Position numbers and translations under genes: made by a program. Under the pieces are notes generated by a model that had not been told where the DNA came from, made no database searches, and saw only the letters and a list, made by a program, of their open reading frames with translations. Of a stretch of DNA of 11,026 bases, positions 5,713 to 11,026 are shown piece after piece. Numbering within the stretch: position 1 is the first letter of the stretch; each line of letters begins with the position of its first letter. Source of the DNA: Myxococcales bacterium (lineage in GTDB: Bacteria > Myxococcota_A > UBA9160 > SMWR01); assembly GCA_022571825.1 (NCBI GenBank), contig JACZXC010000058.1:1-11026 (forward strand), given 5' to 3'.

Positions 5713-7167
5713 CTAGGTTCGGGATAGGGTGACGCAGAAGAGAGCGCCGTGTCCGGATTCGCTCTCTACCCACGCCCGACCCGAATGGGTCGTGGCGATC
5801 TTGCGCACGATGGCGAGTCCGATCCCCGAGCCGCGGCGGCTCTCCGAGTGCGGGCGGAGCGTGCGGAAGACGTCGAAGATATTCTCCTGGTGCTCGGCGG
5901 GAATGCCGCGACCGGAATCGTTCACGGTGATGAGATGGTGATCCGGCAGCTCTTCGATGTCGACGCTGATCGACGGCGCGTCGCAGGGTCCCATGTGATC
6001 GATGGCGTTGCCGATGAGATTCGAAAACAATTGATACAGACGGGTGCGGTCGCAGTACACCATCGGTGGACCGTCGGGAATCGTCAGTCGGATCCCCCGT
6101 TCATCGAGCTGCGGTTTGCGTTCGGCTTGGATCTGAAGCAACACGATGCGCGGATCGATCAGGGATTTCCGTTCATCGGACCCGATCCTGGACAGCTCGA
6201 GAACGTCCCGGATCATGTGATCCATGGTGCGGCCGGCCTCCTCGATGCGGTCGACGAAACGGCGGCCCGTCCGGTCCAGGTTGTCACCGTAATCCTGTCG
6301 TAATAACCGCGAGAAGCCGAGAATCGCCACCAGGGGCGAGCGCAGATCGTGAGCCAGGGTATGGACGCAGTGTTCGAGCTCTTGGTTGCGCTTTCGGAGT
6401 TCCAACTCGGTCTCGGAGCGCTCACGGACGTCGCGCAGAAACAACACAGTTCCCCGGACGGTTCCATCCGGCAGCTTCAGAGCATCGGCGGACGCCGAGA
6501 CGGCCACCGCGCTGCCGTCGCTCCGCCGGAGATTCAGGTCCCAGTCGCGGATCTTTTGTCCCGGCCCCAGGGAGGACGCCAGCTTCTCCACGTCGATCGG
6601 GTTGTGCACCAGGAGGGCGACGGGTCGGTGGCGGAGTTCGTCCCGCGAGTGACCCAGGAGACGTTCGACCGCCGCGTTGGAGTAGGTGACGAAGCCCTTC
6701 TCGTCCACGGCCAGGACGGCGTCCGGCGCGTTGTCGAGAACCGAAGCCGCTTGCTCGCCGGCCGTTTCTCCCCGGTCGCCCACCCGACGTGCGATCACCA
6801 CCAGCAGGGGCGGGTCGCTGTCCTCGGTCGAGATCGGCAGGACACTGAGCTCGGCGGGTACCTCGGTCCCGTCGCCACCGCGGAGATCGACACGCATATG
6901 GGACAGATAACCCTGGGAACGGAGCAGCCGGCGAATTGTGAGCAGCTGCTCGGGCTTCGGAAGCCGCGGGAAGAGAGTGCGCGCATCGCCGCCGATCTGG
7001 CAATCGGCCCCGCCGCAGAAACGGCGAAGCTCGCTGCTCATCCACTGCAACCGACCCTGCTGATCGACCACCAACACGAGCTGATACACCCGGGCCAAGC
7101 CCTCGAGCAGTCTCAGAGCAGGCAGGCCGTCGATGAGTCGGGTTTGGGAGAGTTCTTGGGGGTTCAT
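5713..7167 (-). CDS. Soluble PAS-PAS sensor histidine kinase
   Basis: This 484-residue kinase has no membrane segment, so it senses a cytoplasmic or membrane-diffusible cue. Residues about 20-128 and 140-250 form two PAS-type sensor domains (the second contains LDNAPDAVLAVDEKGFVTYS). A short helix leads to the HisKA dimerisation domain, whose phospho-accepting His273 is in LAHDLRSPLVAILGFS. The HATPase domain shows the N box (FSNLIGNAIDHM, Asn387), the G1 box (NDSGRGIP, 416-423), the F box (IFDVFRTL) and the G2 box (GSGIGLAIVRKI). The order resembles the bacteriophytochrome/PAS kinase group without a GAF or PHY domain. The first PAS holds Cys51 and Cys56, which might be redox-active, but this is speculation. 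No response regulator is adjacent, so it is an orphan in this window. Start ATG 7167 is chosen because the upstream open frame is low-complexity and non-homologous; a weak GAGAG precedes it. It is the first gene of an operon with lgt. Confidence 0.92.
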   Translation of the reverse strand: MNPQELSQTRLIDGLPALRLLEGLARVYQLVLVVDQQGRLQWMSSELRRFCGGADCQIGGDARTLFPRLPKPEQLLTIRRLLRSQGYLSHMRVDLRGGDGTEVPAELSVLPISTEDSDPPLLVVIARRVGDRGETAGEQAASVLDNAPDAVLAVDEKGFVTYSNAAVERLLGHSRDELRHRPVALLVHNPIDVEKLASSLGPGQKIRDWDLNLRRSDGSAVAVSASADALKLPDGTVRGTVLFLRDVRERSETELELRKRNQELEHCVHTLAHDLRSPLVAILGFSRLLRQDYGDNLDRTGRRFVDRIEEAGRTMDHMIRDVLELSRIGSDERKSLIDPRIVLLQIQAERKPQLDERGIRLTIPDGPPMVYCDRTRLYQLFSNLIGNAIDHMGPCDAPSISVDIEELPDHHLITVNDSGRGIPAEHQENIFDVFRTLRPHSESRRGSGIGLAIVRKIATTHSGRAWVESESGHGALFCVTLSRT

Positions 7168-7233
7168 TTCTCTCGCGACGAGATATTGGACACACCGAAA
7201 CCGTCGGCGTGGGAACGATCCGGTGCACGAAAC

Positions 7234-7247
7234 GGCCCCCTGGGGCC
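7234..7247. repeat. Short GC inverted repeat GGCCC-CCTG-GGGCC
   Basis: A 5-bp perfect stem with a 4-nt loop lies about 67 bp upstream of the kinase start. There is no T tract on either side that would make it an intrinsic terminator. It could be an operator half-pair or chance in GC-rich DNA. Confidence 0.25.
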
Positions 7248-7382
7248 TACACTGGCTCTGAACCGGGTGGCATCCTATCACCGCCCGATTCAAGCGGTCA
7301 AACAGGGATTCCGACCAGCAAGATCGAATCTGAAGGGTGGCCGCGATCACATGCCCGACGACTCCAGCAGGTGAATGGAAGC

Positions 7383-7448
7383 ACCCGAGGGGGTCGATTA
7401 TCGTGTGCCGCGTTCGCGTACCCGGGGGGTTCGTACCCGCGGGGGTCG
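7383..7448. repeat. Three copies of ACCCGNGGGGGTCG upstream of the transglycosylase
   Basis: The copies are ACCCGAGGGGGTCG (7383-7396), ACCCGGGGGGTTCG (7420-7433) and ACCCGCGGGGGTCG (7435-7448). Copies 1 and 3 differ only at position 6, and copy 2 differs at one further position. Each copy contains ACCC...GGGT, an imperfect dyad. The last two start 15 bp apart and the first is 37 bp further upstream. A repeated dyad before a gene start is what operator clusters look like, but the DNA-binding protein is unknown. Confidence 0.45.
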
Positions 7449-7534
7449 ACGGCTCGGCGATCGGCAACGACGAGACCGGAAGCCGATAGGTAAGGTGGCT
7501 CGCAGCCGGTGAGCGGGGAGCGGGGGGCAGGGAA

Positions 7535-8071
7535 ATGGGTCGCATGCGGCTCGCCGTGTTGGGACTTCTCGCGACAGTGCTGGTTTCTGATCGGACGCCG
7601 TCGCCACCCGCGTCCCCAGACCTGCGCCAGGCCGGGGCGCCTCGCTTTGATGCAGAAGCGGTCGGGTCGATTTTGGAGCGCGTCAATCCCGCGCTGTCCG
7701 CAACGGAGCGACAGCGAATCGGCGCAGCGGTCGTCCGCTACAGCCAGAAATACGGCATTGATCCGAAGCTCGTGACCGCGGTTCTGCTCGTCGAGAGCAA
7801 CGGGCGTCCCTGGGCGCGGAGCCGAAAGGGAGCGATCGGGCTGATGCAAGTCATGCCCTACATTGCCAGGCCGCTTGGGATAGCTGGAAATCTCGCGACG
7901 GTCGAGAGCAATGTGGAAGCCGGCTGTCTGATCCTGGCGGACAATATCCGGCGCCTGGGCGAGGAGGACGGCATCTCCGCCTACTTCTGGGGCTCCGAGA
8001 TCCGCGGCGCCGCCTATCTGGACCGGGTGCAGGAGGCGCGGGCGGCGCTCGCGCGCCCTTCCGAATCGTGA
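7535..8071 (+). CDS. Lytic transglycosylase (SLT domain)
   Basis: This is a small exported enzyme predicted to cleave the MurNAc-GlcNAc bond of peptidoglycan with formation of 1,6-anhydroMurNAc. Residues 1-18 (MGRMRLAVLGLLATVLVS) are a signal-peptide-like segment with no lipobox Cys. The SLT fold starts near residue 58. It contains YGIDPKLVTAVLLVESNG, in which Glu87 matches the catalytic glutamate of the family, then GAIGLMQVMP (99-108), which is diagnostic for lytic transglycosylases. The family's AYNAGPG motif is replaced by AYFWGSEIRG near residue 149. At 178 residues the protein is a minimal catalytic unit with no LysM or other wall-binding domain. ATG 7535 is used; ATG 7544 is an alternative, and a purine-rich GGGGGGCAGGGAA precedes the first. 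It is the first gene of a plus-strand run and follows a repeat cluster that may control it. The family call is strong. Confidence 0.92.
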   Translation: MGRMRLAVLGLLATVLVSDRTPSPPASPDLRQAGAPRFDAEAVGSILERVNPALSATERQRIGAAVVRYSQKYGIDPKLVTAVLLVESNGRPWARSRKGAIGLMQVMPYIARPLGIAGNLATVESNVEAGCLILADNIRRLGEEDGISAYFWGSEIRGAAYLDRVQEARAALARPSES

Positions 8072-8112
8072 CGTCGCTCGCCGACACCCACGCACTCGCG
8101 TAGGCTCCTCTC

Positions 8113-8973
8113 GTGGAACGCCCCCCGATCCGCCGGTCCGAGTCCCACGCGACCGGGGTGCGCGGCTGTGCGCTGTTTCGGCGCAGCTGGCTCCCCGAGA
8201 ATCCCGCGCGGGCGTTGCTCGTCGTGCATGGTTTAGGGGAGCACTCGGGCCGCTACGAGGGTTTTGCCGCCTGGTTTGCCGAGCGCGGCTGCGCGGTGCA
8301 TGCCTACGACCACCGGGGACACGGCCGCAGCGGAGGGCCTCGCTGCCACGTCCGGCGCTTCAGCGATCTACTGGACGATCTCGATCGATCCCTGGACCAG
8401 ATTCGTGCCGAACATCCGGATCTCCCCATCTTTCTCGTGGGCCACAGCATGGGCGGACTGATCGTGGCGGCCCTGGCGGTCGAGCGCGGACCACGCGTCG
8501 CCGGTGCGGTGATGTCGGGGGCGACCCTGGCGGTCGACGGGAGCCTCTCTCGCGCCCGGGGCTTCGCCGTGCGCGGTTTGAGCGCGGTGGTTCCGCGTCT
8601 GTCCTTCCCCGCCGGTTTGGACCCCAACGGGCTGTCTCGCGACCCCGAAGTCGTTCGCGTCTATCTGGATGACCCGTGGGTCCACCGGCGGCTGACGGTT
8701 TCCCTGGCGGCAGGTCTCGCGTCGGCAAGTCGGCGGACCGCGGCGGCCGGCGCGCGGGTAGGGATTCCCCTGTTGATCCTCCACGGCGAAGCGGACCCGA
8801 TCTGCCCGGTCGAGGCAAGCCGCAAATTTCACGCTCAGGTCTCGGTTCCGGGGACGCGACTCCACGTCTATCCAAGGTTGCGTCACGAGATCTTCAACGA
8901 GCCGGAGCGGGCGACGGTCTTTCGCCACCTGCTCGACTGGATCGACGAGCGGCAGCCGAAGGGGACCGCATGA
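8113..8973 (+). CDS. Alpha/beta hydrolase, monoacylglycerol-lipase-like
   Basis: This 286-residue serine hydrolase belongs to the monoacylglycerol lipase / lysophospholipase (Hydrolase_4) group. The oxyanion segment VVHGLGEHSGRY (37-48) and DHRGHGRSGG (66-75) are characteristic of that group. GHSMGG carries the nucleophile Ser112; Asp228 in LHGEADPICP and His258 in RLRHEIFNEPE complete the triad. There is no signal peptide, so it acts in the cytoplasm or on the inner face of the membrane, probably on monoacylglycerols or lysolipids; the true substrate is not shown by the sequence. The GTG start at 8113 has no strong Shine-Dalgarno and lies 41 bp after the transglycosylase stop. Its stop overlaps the moaC start by ATGA, so the two are translated as a pair. 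Confidence 0.92.
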   Translation: MERPPIRRSESHATGVRGCALFRRSWLPENPARALLVVHGLGEHSGRYEGFAAWFAERGCAVHAYDHRGHGRSGGPRCHVRRFSDLLDDLDRSLDQIRAEHPDLPIFLVGHSMGGLIVAALAVERGPRVAGAVMSGATLAVDGSLSRARGFAVRGLSAVVPRLSFPAGLDPNGLSRDPEVVRVYLDDPWVHRRLTVSLAAGLASASRRTAAAGARVGIPLLILHGEADPICPVEASRKFHAQVSVPGTRLHVYPRLRHEIFNEPERATVFRHLLDWIDERQPKGTA

Positions 8974-9509
8974 GCCGAGGAGGTTCGCCGGGCGGATCGG
9001 CGAAGGGGCTGTCCCATCTCGACGAGCGGGGCCGCGCTCGCATGGTCGACGTCGGGGAAAAACCGGTGACCCAGCGTGTCTGTGTGGCTCGGGGTGAGGT
9101 ACGCATGGCGCCGGAAACCCTGGCCCGGATTGTCGAGGGGAGGGCGCCCAAGGGCGATGTTTTCGCCACCGCGCGGCTCGCGGGCATTCAGGCCGCCAAG
9201 CGCACCGATGAATGGATTCCCCTCTGCCACTCGCTGCCCCTCGACTCGGTGGACATCGACCTGACCCCCGATCTGGAGCATTCGCGGGTGATGATCCAGG
9301 CCCGGGTCCAGGCCCACGCTCGCACCGGCGTCGAGATGGAGGCCCTGGTCGCGGTGTCAGCGGCTGGCCTCACGATCTACGACATGTGCAAGGCGATCGA
9401 TCGCGAGATCGCGATGGGGGAAATCCGGCTCGAGAGCAAGAGCGGCGGCAAGAGCGGAAGCTGGCAACGATCCACCTCGGGTCCCGACGCGACGCCCGCG
9501 GGGGATTGA
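8970..9509 (+). CDS. moaC: Cyclic pyranopterin monophosphate synthase MoaC
   Basis: MoaC, together with the radical-SAM enzyme MoaA, turns GTP into cyclic pyranopterin monophosphate, the first molybdenum-cofactor intermediate. MoaC catalyses the rearrangement of 3',8-cyclo-7,8-dihydro-GTP. The 179-residue chain contains KGDVFATARLAGIQAAKRT (61-79) and WIPLCHSLPL (82-91), both invariant-looking family blocks. GVEMEALVAVSAAGLTIYDM (120-139) follows, then CKAIDREIAMGEIRLESKSG. Lys61, Asp138 and Lys141 correspond to the conserved catalytic Lys51, Asp128 and Lys131 of E. coli. An N-terminal extension of about 12 residues is rich in Gly and Ser. Translation starts at ATG 8970, inside the stop of the hydrolase gene (ATGA), so it is translationally coupled. 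No other moa, moe or mob gene is near, so the rest of the pathway lies elsewhere. The assignment is secure. Confidence 0.96.
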   Translation: MSRGGSPGGSAKGLSHLDERGRARMVDVGEKPVTQRVCVARGEVRMAPETLARIVEGRAPKGDVFATARLAGIQAAKRTDEWIPLCHSLPLDSVDIDLTPDLEHSRVMIQARVQAHARTGVEMEALVAVSAAGLTIYDMCKAIDREIAMGEIRLESKSGGKSGSWQRSTSGPDATPAGD

Positions 9510-9539
9510 CCCGTTGAGCGGGCGCGAGCGCGCGACCCG

Positions 9540-9565
9540 GGAACCCAGTGGGGACCCGCGGTGTC
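9540..9565 (+). promoter_or_regulatory. Candidate ECF-type promoter (GGAACCC-N16-GTGTCC)
   Basis: GGAACCC (9540-9546) resembles the GGAAC -35 element read by many ECF sigma factors. Sixteen bases later comes GTGTCC (9563-9568), which contains a GTC of the type seen in ECF -10 elements. Transcription would begin near 9573, just ahead of the GAGG and GTG 9586 of the sigma gene, giving a very short leader. ECF sigma factors often drive their own gene from such a site. The match is by eye only. Confidence 0.35.
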
Positions 9566-9575
9566 CCAGTGGTTC
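9541..9575. repeat. Direct repeat CCCAGTGG x2 within nested inverted repeats
   Basis: CCCAGTGG occurs at 9544-9551 and 9565-9572, 21 bp apart. The segment is framed by GAACC (9541-9545) and GGTTC (9571-9575), and its centre holds GGGAC (9551-9555) and GTCCC (9563-9567). The arrangement overlaps the candidate ECF promoter and may be an operator or an mRNA structure near the sigma start. Confidence 0.35.
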
Positions 9576-9579
9576 GAGG
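9576..9579 (+). promoter_or_regulatory. Ribosome binding site of the sigma factor
   Basis: GAGG lies 6 nt before GTG 9586. It favours this start over the in-frame TTG at 9514. Confidence 0.5.
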
Positions 9580-9585
9580 CGATCT

Positions 9586-10245
9586 GTGAACTACGAGTTG
9601 GTCGAACATCCCCTCACCCCGTCGCCGCGCGTCGAAACGCGACGCCTGGACGTTCGCACCCCAGATCCTGACGCCCAGCTGGTGGCGCGCTGGCAGGACG
9701 GCGAAGCCGGGGCCTTTGAGGCCCTGGTGGTCCGGCACCAGGGGGCCGTCTACCGGCTGCTGCGACGGATGCTGGGCAGCCGGGAGGAGGCGGAAGACGT
9801 GGCACAAGAGGCATTCCTGAACCTCCACCGCCACGGACATCGATTCCGGGGAGAGGCTCGCTTTTCGACCTTCGTATATCGCGTCGCGGCGAATGCGGCG
9901 CTGAATCGCCGTCGGACCCTCGGTCGCCGCCGGGCGCGAGAGCGGCAGCTGGCCCAGGAACGGGCCCCCAGGAGCGATTTGCCCACCGCGCCGCGCGATC
10001 CCGAAGACGCGGCCTCGGGTGCCGAGGTGCAGGCCCAGGTCCAGCGCGCCTTGTTGGAGCTGCCGCCGGATCTCCGCCTCGCCTCGATTCTCCACGACAT
10101 CGAGGGCGTCCCCTATTCCGAGATTGCGCGGATTCTCCGCATCCCGGAGGGAACCGTCAAGTCGCGTATTCACCGCGCCCGCAAGGCCCTGCGAGATCGT
10201 CTCCGGCCGTTCGTGGGCGTCGAACCCCGGAGCCAGAAACCGTGA
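9586..10245 (+). CDS. ECF (sigma-70 family group 4) RNA polymerase sigma factor
   Basis: This is an alternative sigma factor that directs RNA polymerase to a small regulon when its anti-sigma factor lets go. Region 2 runs through DAQLVARWQDGEAGAFEALV, REEAEDVAQEAFLNLHRHGH and FSTFVYRVAANAALNRRR. Region 4 shows LLELPPDLRLASILHDIEG and YSEIARILRIPEGTVKSRIH, the helix-turn-helix that reads the -35 element. The linker is Arg- and Pro-rich. With GTG 9586 the protein has 219 residues; TTG 9514 would add 24 residues of low-complexity sequence. GTG 9586 has a better Shine-Dalgarno and would also fit the promoter at 9540. The stop overlaps the anti-sigma start by GTGA. The region-2/region-4 layout resembles RpoE-like ECF groups controlled by membrane zinc anti-sigma factors. 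Its target genes are unknown; the candidate promoter suggests autoregulation. Confidence 0.95.
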   Translation: MNYELVEHPLTPSPRVETRRLDVRTPDPDAQLVARWQDGEAGAFEALVVRHQGAVYRLLRRMLGSREEAEDVAQEAFLNLHRHGHRFRGEARFSTFVYRVAANAALNRRRTLGRRRARERQLAQERAPRSDLPTAPRDPEDAASGAEVQAQVQRALLELPPDLRLASILHDIEGVPYSEIARILRIPEGTVKSRIHRARKALRDRLRPFVGVEPRSQKP

Positions 10246-11026
10246 ACCACCGGCGTGCCCGCAAGTTATTGAATGACTATCTCGAAGGAGAGCTCGACCT
10301 CGACCAGCGCGCGCGGCTCGATCTGCATCTATCGGGCTGCGACGACTGCGCCTGCGAGGCGCGCGAGCTGAAACAGACGATGTTCCTGTTACGCGCCCTC
10401 CCGACCGAGGAAAGTCCCCCCGGCCTCGCAGAGGCCGTGATGGCCCGCGTCCGGGCCGGCGACGGGCGCCCTCCCCGATGGGTCGGCCTCACGCGCCGGT
10501 TGTCCGACTCGGGCGGGGGTCTCGCGCTCGCGGCCGGGCTGGCGACCCTGTTGATCGTGGCCATCGTCGACCCCGCCGGGATCGGCCCATCCACCGCGCG
10601 CTCCGGATTGGATCCTGGCGCTCTGGAGGTGAGCCTCGATCCCGAGCCCATTTCCGGGCAACAGGTGGCGGAGACTCGGCCTGATGCGGGGACCCCGACC
10701 GCGACCCTCCGAGTCCCGACGCAGACGACGCGGCCCAGACTGCTTCAGGTCCAGACGGTGGCGAACAGACGCAATCCGGTCAGTCGCAATCTGGCCGACG
10801 GCAGTCGGACGAGGCCCCGCGGGATGTTCGCCGGTCCCCTGCTGCTGCGGCCGTCGAGCGACCTCGAGGCGCCGTCGCCGAGCGTCGACGACCTGCTCGA
10901 TGCGCTCCTGGAGAATCCCGAGCTCTTCGTGCTTCGAATGCAGCACAGCCTGCGCGGTGACCGCGAACGGGCCGTCGACCGGCTCGCGCAGCGAGCCGCG
11001 ACGCGGGGCGACGATAGGGAGGCCGT
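10242..11026 (+). CDS. Zinc-finger transmembrane anti-sigma factor (cut by window end)
   Basis: The GTG start at 10242 lies within the sigma stop (GTGA), and the frame is open to the end of the window, giving 261 residues with no stop. Residues 1-60 form an anti-sigma (ZAS, zf-HC2) domain: LLNDYLEGELD followed by His29, Cys33 and Cys36 in the HxxxCxxC arrangement that binds zinc and clamps the cognate sigma. Residues about 92-109 (GGLALAAGLATLLIVAIV) form one membrane helix. The remaining 150 or more residues, presumably periplasmic, are rich in Thr, Arg, Pro and Gln, then turn helical (VDDLLDALLENPELFVLRMQ). I do not recognise this outer part; it may be the sensing or proteolysis region. Directly following an ECF gene, it is almost certainly that factor's regulator. 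The C-terminus lies outside the window. Confidence 0.88.
   Translation, partial: MNHRRARKLLNDYLEGELDLDQRARLDLHLSGCDDCACEARELKQTMFLLRALPTEESPPGLAEAVMARVRAGDGRPPRWVGLTRRLSDSGGGLALAAGLATLLIVAIVDPAGIGPSTARSGLDPGALEVSLDPEPISGQQVAETRPDAGTPTATLRVPTQTTRPRLLQVQTVANRRNPVSRNLADGSRTRPRGMFAGPLLLRPSSDLEAPSPSVDDLLDALLENPELFVLRMQHSLRGDRERAVDRLAQRAATRGDDREA

Larger units (their letters stand above)
7168..7534. promoter_or_regulatory. 367-bp divergent intergenic region
   Basis: This gap separates the minus-strand kinase-lgt operon from the plus-strand transglycosylase gene, so it must carry promoters in both directions. I could not find a convincing -35/-10 pair on either strand. It holds a short GC hairpin (7234-7247) and the three-copy ACCCGNGGGGGTCG array (7383-7448). 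Reading frames through it are low-complexity and do not look like protein. Confidence 0.5.

Noticed and set aside
4586..5773. 395-codon minus-strand frame over lgt
   Set aside because: It is in the wrong frame relative to Lgt, whose motifs are clear at 4972-5712.
7234..7247. GC hairpin as an intrinsic terminator
   Set aside because: There is no T tract on either strand and it lies upstream of, not after, coding regions on both sides.
7168..7686. N-terminal extension of the histidine kinase
   Set aside because: The residues are low-complexity and Ser/Pro/Arg-rich, cross the repeat array and run antisense into the transglycosylase. ATG 7167 directly precedes the PAS region.
7298..8095. 265-codon minus-strand frame over the transglycosylase
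   Set aside because: It is antisense to a gene with clear SLT motifs and has no recognisable fold.
1..11026. CRISPR array, tRNA/rRNA, insertion sequence, phage or toxin-antitoxin/defence system
   Set aside because: No repeat-spacer pattern, cloverleaf, transposase motif, terminal inverted repeat or defence gene could be identified. The genes are mostly housekeeping and envelope functions.

Overview
This is a GC-rich bacterial chromosomal segment with nine protein genes and no RNA gene, CRISPR array, insertion sequence or phage gene that I can see. Several features suggest a proteobacterium-like Gram-negative, most likely a lineage formerly placed in the Deltaproteobacteria (Myxococcota, Binatota or similar). 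These are a single-chain ETF-ubiquinone oxidoreductase beginning with a 'MEVDVLYVGGGPATLASALHL'-type Rossmann motif, sulfatase-like/TPR fusions, a soluble multi-PAS histidine kinase, an ECF sigma/zinc anti-sigma pair and pervasive GTG/TTG starts. The taxonomic call is inference; no marker gene is present.

Layout. Positions 67-2110 (+) hold a membrane-anchored sulfatase-like hydrolase with a C-terminal TPR tail. Its reading frame is broken by one extra base near 628. Positions 2141-3841 (-) encode ETF-QO, convergent with the sulfatase-like gene. A 170-bp divergent region with a 20-bp-spaced direct repeat follows. Positions 4013-4999 (+) encode an unrecognised helical protein with TPR-like hairpins, whose 3' end overlaps the 3' end of lgt. 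Positions 4972-5712 (lgt) and 5713-7167 (PAS-PAS histidine kinase) form a two-gene minus-strand operon in which the kinase stop codon directly abuts the lgt TTG start. A 367-bp divergent region (7168-7534) carries three copies of an ACCCGNGGGGGTCG motif. A plus-strand run then goes to the window edge: lytic transglycosylase, monoacylglycerol-lipase-type alpha/beta hydrolase, moaC, ECF sigma factor and zinc-finger anti-sigma factor (cut by the window end). Two of these junctions are 4-bp ATGA/GTGA overlaps.

How the genes fit together. Most act at the cell envelope: Lgt (lipoprotein lipidation), transglycosylase (peptidoglycan), a membrane-anchored sulfatase-like enzyme, a lipase-like hydrolase and a transmembrane anti-sigma/ECF pair. 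ETF-QO links acyl-CoA or amino-acid dehydrogenases to the quinone pool, and MoaC makes the molybdopterin precursor. The most interesting points are the frameshifted sulfatase-like gene with Thr at the nucleophile position, a candidate ECF-type promoter embedded in direct and inverted repeats just before the sigma gene, the repeat array before the transglycosylase, and the uncharacterised TPR-like protein. I found no convincing novel multi-gene system.
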